From: Butyrivibrio sp. UBA3740
GTDB taxonomy: Bacteria; Bacillota; Clostridia; Lachnospirales; Lachnospiraceae
Reading direction: 5' to 3'
DNA length: 10,635 nt
NCBI GenBank assembly: GCA_002372465.1
Contig: DFGW01000137.1
Span: forward strand, 1-10,635
Shown here: positions 1 to 8,300 of the stretch, one piece after another
How the letters are laid out: every line of letters begins with the position of its first letter
Numbering within the stretch: position 1 is the first letter of the stretch
The notes under the pieces: model-generated
Seen by the model: the letters and a program-made list of their open reading frames with translations, nothing else
What the model was told of the DNA's origin: nothing
Databases searched by the model: none
Position numbers and translations under genes: made by a program

Positions 1-1246
1 TCATTATAAATGGCGCCTGATGCGTTCATTTGGTATTGATGAGAAGTATATTACAGGGGATGCTTCTGATGAAGAGAAGTTTGTTACATTTGCAAAGTGT
101 CTTGAGAAGGCTGTAGGACACCCGCTCTATCACTGGGCACATCTTGAGCTCAAAAAGTACTTTGATTATCACAAGCCTCTTACAGCTTCCAATGCCAAAG
201 AGGTATATGAGCATTGCAACAAGGTACTTCAGTCTCCTGACATGAGCGTTCGTAAGCTCATCAAGATGTCTAATGTAACTTTGATCTGCACTACAGATGA
301 TCCTGTGGACAGCCTTGAGTGGCACGACAAGATCAAAGAGGATTCAACTTTTGATGTTAAGGTACTTCCTGCATGGAGACCTGACAAGGCCAAGAACATT
401 TCAAAGCCTGAGTTTACATCATATATTTCAACACTTTCAGAAGTCAGCGGAATTAAGATCGATTCCTTTGCTTCTCTTAAGGAAGCTCTTAAGGTAAGAC
501 TTGATTTCTTCGGTTCAAAGGGCTGCACCGTAACAGACCATGCTCTTGAATATGTAATGTACCGCCCTGCCACAGGCGAGGAAGTTGAAGCTATTTTTGC
601 TAAGCGCCTTGCAGGAAAAGAGCTGTCTAAAGAGGAAGACCTTAAATTCCAGACTGCCTTCATGCTCTTCGAGGGCGAAGAAATTGCAAAGAGGGGCTGG
701 GTATTACAGCTTCATTTCGGATGCAAGCGTGATAACAACACACCACAATATGAAAAGCTTGGTCCTGACACAGGATATGATACTATAGATGCATACTATC
801 CAATGGGTGAGCTGGCAGATTTCCTTAATGCTCTTCATTCAAAGAATGCACTTCCCAAGACCATTCTTTACAGCCTGAACCCTAATGATAACAAGATCAT
901 CAACACAACTCTTGGTTGCTTTTGCGAAGCTCCCTTTGTTGCAAAGGTTCAGCAGGGCTCAGCCTGGTGGTTTAATGACAGCAAGTTTGGTATGGAAGAA
1001 CAGCTTCGCTGCGTAGCTGAGTCAAGTAATCTGTCAGGCTTTGTAGGAATGCTCACTGATTCAAGAAGCTTTACTTCCTACACAAGACACGAGTATTTCA
1101 GAAGGATTCTTTGCAATTACCTTGGAACACTTGTTGAAAACGGTGAATATCCTGAGGAGGGACTTGACGTACTCGGTCAGATTGTTTCTGATATCTCCTA
1201 CAACAACGCTGTAAGATTTTTCAATTTCCCTTTAGAAGAGAGATAA
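1..1246 (+). CDS. uxaC: Uronate isomerase (glucuronate/galacturonate isomerase), 5'-truncated by window edge
   Basis: Cytoplasmic enzyme of the amidohydrolase superfamily that isomerises D-glucuronate to D-fructuronate and D-galacturonate to D-tagaturonate, the first step of hexuronate catabolism. The reading frame is open to the left edge: the codons from base 2 read HYKWRLMRSFGIDEKYITGD, the conserved UxaC block found about 50-60 residues into the protein, so the ATG at base 20 is an internal Met and not the start. About 415 residues are visible; family members are about 450-470. Other family blocks seen are HPLYHWAHLEL, TTDDPVDSLEWH, LPAWRPDKA, RRGW-like KRGWVLQLHFG, LPKTILYSLNP, GSAWWFND and TDSRSFTSYTRHEYFRRIL near the C terminus. 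By family knowledge the His-Tyr pair at bases 2-7 and the Asp and Arg of TDSRS (bases 1058-1066) are active-site residues; the N-terminal HxH metal ligands lie outside the window. It is followed after 4 nt by a LacI-family gene, so it is probably part of a uronate operon. Identity is very secure. Confidence 0.97.
   Translation, partial: HYKWRLMRSFGIDEKYITGDASDEEKFVTFAKCLEKAVGHPLYHWAHLELKKYFDYHKPLTASNAKEVYEHCNKVLQSPDMSVRKLIKMSNVTLICTTDDPVDSLEWHDKIKEDSTFDVKVLPAWRPDKAKNISKPEFTSYISTLSEVSGIKIDSFASLKEALKVRLDFFGSKGCTVTDHALEYVMYRPATGEEVEAIFAKRLAGKELSKEEDLKFQTAFMLFEGEEIAKRGWVLQLHFGCKRDNNTPQYEKLGPDTGYDTIDAYYPMGELADFLNALHSKNALPKTILYSLNPNDNKIINTTLGCFCEAPFVAKVQQGSAWWFNDSKFGMEEQLRCVAESSNLSGFVGMLTDSRSFTSYTRHEYFRRILCNYLGTLVENGEYPEEGLDVLGQIVSDISYNNAVRFFNFPLEER
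1234..1242 (+). promoter_or_regulatory. Ribosome binding site of the LacI-family gene, inside the end of uxaC
   Basis: The purine run AGAAGAGAG lies in the last codons of uxaC, 8 nt before the ATG at 1251. It supports that ATG over the in-frame Met four codons later (1263) and points to translation from the same mRNA as uxaC. It is not a perfect Shine-Dalgarno sequence. Confidence 0.5.
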
Positions 1247-1250
1247 AAGC

Positions 1251-2273
1251 ATGAGTAATCAGATGACTATCTATGACATCTCAAAAAAGGCCGGTGTATC
1301 CATTGCTACTGTCTCCCGCGTATTGAACGGAAGCAGCAATGTTAAGCCCCGTACCCGTAAGAAGGTCATGGACATAATTGAACAATATGGATATAAGCCA
1401 AATGCTTTCGCAAGGGGCCTGGGTCTTAATTCCATGAAGACCATTGGTATTCTTTGTGCAGATGCATCTGACCTTTATCTTGCCAAAGCCATCTATTATA
1501 TTGAGCAGAACCTTCGAGAGAACGGTTATAACTCAGTCCTTTGCTGTACCGGATATGAGATTCCTTCCAAACAGAAGTCACTTAATCTCCTGCTATCCCA
1601 GCACGTTGACGCAGTGGTAATGATAGGTTCAAACTTCATCATGAATAACCCTGAAGACAACCAGTACGTAAGGGATGGTGCAGCTACTGTTCCCATCATG
1701 CTTCTCAACGCCGACTTCGACTGTTCCAATGTATACTGCACTCTCTGTGATGACTACAAGGCCACCCAGGATGCTACAGAACAGATGATAAAGAGCGGAA
1801 TAAAGGATATCCTCTATCTCTACAACAGCAATTCTTATTCAGGTTTAAAGAAGCTGGCAGGATATCAGAATGCTCTTTTAACAAATGATATCTCACTTAA
1901 AAAGCAGCTTCAGCAGTGCTTCAAGGGAAGCCACGAGGATATAGACGGAGTTAAGAATTTCGTAGAGGCAATCTACAACAAAGGAATCAAGTTCAGCGGA
2001 ATCGTCACCAGCGACGACTTTTTGGCAGTTGGAGCCATGAACTTCGCAAGGTCCCACCACATTAAGGTTCCTTCAGAGCTCCAGATAATAGGATACAACA
2101 ATTCAATCCTCTCCCACTGCAGTGAGCCTGAGCTTTCATCTATCGACAACAGACTTGAGGATATGTGTATCCAGCTGGTTAAGACCCTGATTGGTACCCT
2201 TTCCCAGAACGAGATGCCTCAAAAGACAATCTTTTCCGGAGAACTGGTTAAGAGAGGTTCAACATCATTCTAA
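1251..2273 (+). CDS. LacI/GalR-family transcriptional regulator, probable hexuronate-operon repressor
   Basis: A 340-residue DNA-binding repressor of typical family length. Residues 5-27 form the LacI helix-turn-helix (TIYDISKKAGVSIATVSRVL) with recognition helix around 17-26. Residues 46-57 (YGYKPNAFARGL) are the hinge helix. From about residue 63 the periplasmic-binding-protein-like effector domain begins (KTIGILCADAS), with the usual later blocks GIVTSDDFLAVGAMNFARS, VPSELQIIGYNN and PELSSIDN. The recognition helix has Ile-Ala where E. coli LacI has Tyr-Gln, as in the large CcpA-like VSxATVSRVLNG group, so a pseudopalindromic operator with a central CG is likely; none is visible here because the operon promoter lies upstream of the window. 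It starts 4 nt after uxaC and is followed by a strong terminator, so it is the last gene of the transcript. B. subtilis also has a LacI-type regulator (ExuR) in its uxaC operon, which makes uronate control the best guess, but the effector cannot be read from sequence. Odd point: nine cysteines, three of them clustered at residues 158, 163 and 166. Confidence 0.93.
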   Translation: MSNQMTIYDISKKAGVSIATVSRVLNGSSNVKPRTRKKVMDIIEQYGYKPNAFARGLGLNSMKTIGILCADASDLYLAKAIYYIEQNLRENGYNSVLCCTGYEIPSKQKSLNLLLSQHVDAVVMIGSNFIMNNPEDNQYVRDGAATVPIMLLNADFDCSNVYCTLCDDYKATQDATEQMIKSGIKDILYLYNSNSYSGLKKLAGYQNALLTNDISLKKQLQQCFKGSHEDIDGVKNFVEAIYNKGIKFSGIVTSDDFLAVGAMNFARSHHIKVPSELQIIGYNNSILSHCSEPELSSIDNRLEDMCIQLVKTLIGTLSQNEMPQKTIFSGELVKRGSTSF

Positions 2274-2312
2274 AAGCTATGTATCCACAAATATAAGCGC
2301 CAAGCGCATGCT

Positions 2313-2347
2313 AAAAGAGAGACTGGATTTGTTCCAGTCTCTCTTTT
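2313..2347. terminator. Bidirectional Rho-independent terminator between convergent genes
   Basis: A perfect 15-bp stem pairs AAAAGAGAGACTGGA (2313-2327) with TCCAGTCTCTCTTTT (2333-2347) around a 5-nt TTTGT loop. Because the stem ends in A4 on the left and T4 on the right, transcripts from either side produce a hairpin followed by a U run. It lies 40 nt after the LacI-family stop and 8 nt beyond the stop of the convergent giant gene, so it can serve both. Confidence 0.88.
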
Positions 2348-2354
2348 CTAATTG

Positions 2355-5300
2355 TTACTGTAGTTTCCACTGTACAAACAGGTCGTACTTTTCTCCGTAG
2401 ATAATGTTGTCAAGCCAGGAAGGCGAGAAAGCTGACTGATTTGCTATTGCATGGCCGCTTCCGTCTGACTTGGTGTTCCATCCGTTAAATGACGCATCCG
2501 TTGAATTATCCCACTTACCGTTTGCAGCTTTCTTCTGGAGCACGAAGGCGTTCTTAGTAATCTTAGCGCCTTTAGCAGTTGTGGAATCTTTCATGGTTCC
2601 GTTTATACGGTAGTTGGCATTAAACCATTCTTCTACATCTCCTGTTCCGTCCTTGGCATTGTAAAGTTTCTGTGCAAGCACTGCTTTGTTATTGTCATAA
2701 TGGATTGAGTAATCCATGGTCTTGGCAACTATCTTGAAGCTTGCCGTCTTCCTGTTTCCGTAATTGCTACCGGGAACAGCCTCAATAGTAACTTTCGCAG
2801 TTCCTTTATTGGTATTCTTCACATAGCTTCCCGGAACAATCCTATAATCTGTTCCCATTTTCAAAGGAGCTTCCTTGCCGAACTGAACCGTAATATCCTC
2901 TTCTTCAAGCTCGATTGGTTCACCGGCGTACTGCTTGTTGGCGATCTTAACAGTTGCTTTTGCAAGGCTCTTTTCCACGAAATAGAAGCATTCTGTTATG
3001 GTTGCAGCCTCGCTTCCTGATCCGAAATAATTACCCCTGCCCTTTATGGTTACATTGATCTTGGTTCCTCCAGGTTTGACAGGGATTATGTCTACCTTCG
3101 GATTCACCTCAGTTCCTGCCAATCGTTCTTCATCTTCATAGACAGTCTTCTTATTAACAGTTTTCTTTACTTGAACCCAAGTATCCTCTGCGTAAGTGTA
3201 TTGGAAGGTCTTTTCGTAGTCCGTACCGGCAGCAAGTTTAGCTCCGGTCGCCTTGTCAGTGATAGTAGGTGTTGTCTTGCATATACCCGCCTTGTTAGCA
3301 TAGATAACATCCGTTGTAACTACATTCACCGTTTCGTCGCTGAGTGTACTTCCTGTGATGGTAAATTCCGCAGACTTACTTCCCTTGAAATCACCCTTCA
3401 TAACAGCTGTAACTGTAGGTTTCTTCTTGGTCTTAGCTGTCGTAACAGCATTATTGTTACTCCACTTAAGGGTATAGTCTGTATCTTTTTCCAGAATCTG
3501 ATTCTTAAACTTTACGATAACCTCGTTAGCATCTACACCTCCTGGTTTTGCTCCACCTTTGGTGTAAGCATACGTACCGGGGTTAACCGTAACAGAAATA
3601 GCTGTCCCGGTATAAGGAGCTATCTTAAATGTCTTCTTGATTGTTCCAGAGTAAGCGCCAATACCGGTGTAAATCACCGTATAAGTTCCCGCTTTTCTGG
3701 GATCAACCAAGTTTCCTTTGGCATCTTTATAATCAGTGATGTAGTCTGTACCAAGTGTGAGATATTTCTTTTCCGTTCCAACCATTTTATAAAGAAGTGG
3801 CGCCTGCTCATGAAAATCTCCGTCATAGGTGAAGTTCACAGGCTTATCGCACTTAACTGCCGAAAGAGCTGTTCCCTTAATCTTAAAGGTTACAGTTTTG
3901 CTGCCAACATATTTGTATCCGGTTCCGGTTACTGTTACTGTCGCTGTACCTATCTCTTTATTATTTGCAACAGTGATAGTATAATCCCAATAATATCCAT
4001 AGTTTAACTGGGTTTTCCCATCCTTGACTGTAAATAAAAAGGCTTCGTCACTGTTCTTTTTCTTTGCAAATATCTCGCCATCTTCAGGATAGTCTTTCAT
4101 CACCGCAAAGATAATATCTTTTCCTGAGTAGGTCTGATCAGGGATTGCAGCGATACTGAGCTTGCTTACAGGAACCTGCTCGGAATCGGCAATGAATTCT
4201 CTATAAGTTCTTGCTCCATAGTAATTACCGGTACCTATAATTGTTGTAGTATAAACTCCGGGCGTCTTGTAATCTTTCTGATTTCCCTGCCCGTCCTTAT
4301 CCCATACGATAGAGTAATCCTTCCCCTCTTTCAGGGTTACAGTCTTACTTCCAAGCAGATAAGTAACCTTTGTCTTACCAAACTGAGCCTTGCTCTTGTT
4401 GAATGCAAATGATAGATCAGGTGCATCAGCTTCCGCAATGTTAAGAGGTTTTATGGCGAAAAGAGCTGTCGCTGTTCCCGCATAATTCCCCTTACCCTTG
4501 ACAGTTATGGTAGGCGCTATGCTTGCCCCCTTGGAATTAACAGCATCTTTTTCTGCTGCGTTAGTGTTATTCTTATAAGTTACGGTGTAATCAGCAGAAG
4601 TAAGGATCTTATCCCTGAAATGTACCACGGGTACAGGCTTTATAGCTGCACCTGTAAAATACTGATCAGGAATCTCTTCAATCCAAATGGAATCACTGAG
4701 AATCTTGGTTGTTACAGTAACTATAACATCGTAATTATGATAGTTCAGGGCTCCTGTCACAGGGATTGTGATAGTTGCAGAAACCCCGGTATCCATTGAT
4801 GTTGTGCTGTAGGTCAGGTATTGTCCATCAATTCCAGCGCTTCCATCTACGATAAGCCAAGGAACATTTCCGCCTATGTATACCGTAGTTGAATAGGAGG
4901 CTCCTTCTTCTTTTATTTCAGGAAGTTTTATTTTCTTACCTAAAGTTTCAGCACCACTTTCAACGTAGTCGATTACAGCAATGTCCTCACGAACCGCTTT
5001 TGCAATGACAAAGTCTTTGGTGCCTACACCTGCATTATAGTACCCACTGGCAGCAACCGTCGCTCTGACAGTGTATGTTCCTGCTGATGTAGGAACCTCT
5101 GAAGAGTATGCAGATTCTTCAGCAGTCTTTAATTTGTAGGCATACGTTACTGCTCCGCTTCCGGGGTTGCTTGCTGCTGTCACAATCGGAGCATTTGCTG
5201 TCCCACCATAGGTCCAGCCTTCAATCTCCACAACAGGATTAATGTCTACCTTAACGTGCTCCCAAACTGCAGTAAGAGTGATATCCTCGGTGATTGGTGT

Positions 5301-8300
5301 ATCGAAATCGAACTCTTCTCCACCATGCTGCCACTCAACAAAGGTGTAGTCTGTCTTTGTAGGAGCAGGATCTGGCAATGTCGCTGTTTCTCCCTTTATA
5401 ACATACTGAGCATCAACTGCGCTGCCATCACCGGAATCAAATGTTACCTTAGAGGTCGGAATTGTATAATATGCAAGATTATCAAATTGAGCCTTATAAA
5501 GATTGTAATTATTACCTTCATTTCCCGGTGAAAGTCTAATAGCATTAATCTGTGTTGGACTACCTGCCATTTCCTGCCCTATGACAGTATCATTAACAAT
5601 AATGTCATAGGCATTCTTCCATGGATAAACCTTTATAACCACATGGCGCCTTGAACCCACAGAATTATTTGCAAGACGGGTTGCTTTTTTCCCTGAGTAT
5701 ATATACCCTCCGCTAATCCAAATCCCGTCACATACTTCCGCATCATCATCTATAAAAGATAATATGAGCTGATCACCACCGCGATCACTTACGACGCAAT
5801 AGTCACTTTCAAGTACCCACATACTATCAGTACTTCGCATTTGTTCCGGAAGATCAATCTTCTGCTCACTTATCACAGAAGGATTTTCCTTTGAAGACTC
5901 CAACTGAAGCAGATTTCCAACTCCGCTTATGTATGCCACCTTCTGGTATTCATCACCACTTCCCTCACTAATCTGAGTCAGAGGGGCAAATGTCTCTCCA
6001 TCCTGATTAATGTACATTCCAGGCTCATAGCTTTCAAAGTCTTCGAAATAATATGAGTCATATGGCATATCTATGGTATGAACATCGCTAAGCAGAGAAT
6101 TGTCTACAACAATATGGACATACTTCGCTCCACTGCCAAGCTTTGAAGAAGGCAATGAAATTGAATTTACACCTTCTATGGCTTCATCATGACCATCATA
6201 ACCATTCTTTACTTCCTCAGAAGTCGGCTTTTCAGAGCTGTCGGAAATTTTGTAATAGTACGTACCTGCACTGTCAGAGTGAAACTTGATTGTTGCTGTA
6301 GTGGCATCTGTACGCCATACGCTTTTTCCCGTAAGAGCAGGCTTCAATGAAATGCCATCTGAAGCAGAGGCTCCGATTACGCCATCGGCACGGTCCTCTC
6401 CTCCATAATATTTCGTAACTACATCAGATGAATTTGGTGAAGTAAGTGTTCCCATTGCAGTAATGGTATTACCATCATCACTGTAACCCATTCTTATATC
6501 ATTTACATAAGAATTATTAAAGTACGTTTTCACACCACCACTTGCTGCGGGGCCACTTCCACTGATTGGTACGTAATAAGCTCCATCAGAACCGGTTTTC
6601 TCTACTATAACCGGGTGTTTAAATGGTGTCGTTAAACCATCTCGGGTCATTACTCCTTCTCTAACATATGCAGAAGCGGTTCTGTATGAAGTATCAGGAA
6701 CGCAATCACTTGAAATGTCAACAGCGTAGCCATTATCTTCATCTATTTTCTTAATATATCCATAAACACTGGATTTGAGATGAAGCTCAGGAAGCGTGTT
6801 ATACCACCCCATGCAAATATCAGATTTGGTCACGACGCCTTCATCATTGACGCATACATTGTCAACAATCACGCAATTAACAGCATAAAGTTTTGAATTA
6901 TTGAATCCAATTCCACCCGCCCTCAAAGCAGAAGTTTCATTGGTCCTTAGGGCATTTCCTGTTATTGTGCAATTGGTAAGATAAACTCTCGCGGGGCGCT
7001 TGTCGTTTCCGCCTGTGGCAGTTGCAGATATTCCTGCGCCATAAGCTTCATTTTCATAGCCGCCATTATTGGCTATAACACAGTTATTGGCATAAAGGTA
7101 TCCAGCTCTGGTGTAATCAATCTGTTTTACTAAAATTCCGCAATCGCGGTTATTTGTAACACTGCAATTGTTCATAATAGTGGCAGTGCTGCCTTCAGTC
7201 CTGACACCAACAGCATTATGATGTGCAATGCAGTTATCAAGAACAAGGTACGAATCATAGTAATTTTCGAAACCATAATTCGATCTAGTAGCAGTTACGT
7301 TACTAACTCTTAATGTATTTCCATTCTTGCCAACATATATAGCGCTTCCATTTCCCCCCATAACCGTCATGTTCTTAATGACCGCTGATGTTTCGTACGC
7401 TTTTAGCATAGTGAAATCGCTTGCCTTGTCGTTGATTGTCCCATCTTCATTAGAATAAACTTCAGGAACACGAACAGTCTTACCATGTCCGTCAACAACC
7501 GCTCCATTAGGTAGCGATATTGAATTGGCCACGACAACTTCAGTAACATCTTCATCAGCCAATGCTTCCTGCAGTTCAGCATAATTTGTTACCCATCCAT
7601 CTTCGTTTTGTACAGTATAAAACTTCAGATTATCAAATTGAGCAGTAAGGCCATCTTCACTACCATCCCTCTCTCCGGTCGATAACCAAACCTGATCAAT
7701 ATCTTTTACATTATTATTTGCTACCCCCTGCCAGATTGTTGTTCCATCAATCACCACATCATAAGTCTTGGATGCAGGATATAACTTTATCATTACATGA
7801 TGCCATGAACCCGCGGTGAAATCCCCCAGTTCTTCACTGCCAGTTCCGTCATATACCTTATTCCCCTGAATAAAGATACCGTTTCTGATATAATCCCATC
7901 TTCCAAGCACCAAAAGAAGTTGCCTTCCGGTACCGTCATCAGGGAGGCAAATATCTCCTTCAAAAACCCAGTCACGGTTAACATTACGCATATCTGAAGA
8001 TAATCCTACATAATGGTCACATCTATTAGATTGCTCTGAGCTAACCGCCTCAATCTGAAGCATCTTCCCATCGTTACCTTTAGAAGTCACTTTTTGGTTA
8101 ATGTCACTGGATCCGTTATTTCGCTGAGTCAGCGGTGACATAGGCGTACCGCTCTGAGCAATATATGTATCTTCCGGATAACTCTCAAAATCATCAAAAT
8201 AATATGCTTCATATGGAAGTTCAATTGTGTGTACATTACTTACAAGATCATCACAATAAACCACAATATGCACATATTTCGCACCGGAAGAAAGCCCTTC

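Noticed and set aside
20..22. ATG at base 20 as the start of uxaC
   Set aside because: The frame is open upstream to the window edge and encodes conserved family residues (HYKWRL), so this Met is internal.
229..663. A 144-codon - strand open frame over uxaC
   Set aside because: Lies within the secure uxaC coding region on the opposite strand and shows no domain features.
3171..4007. A 278-codon + strand open frame inside the giant gene
   Set aside because: Antisense shadow of a clear coding frame; Cys- and Ser-rich without domain pattern, and no suitable ribosome binding site is evident.
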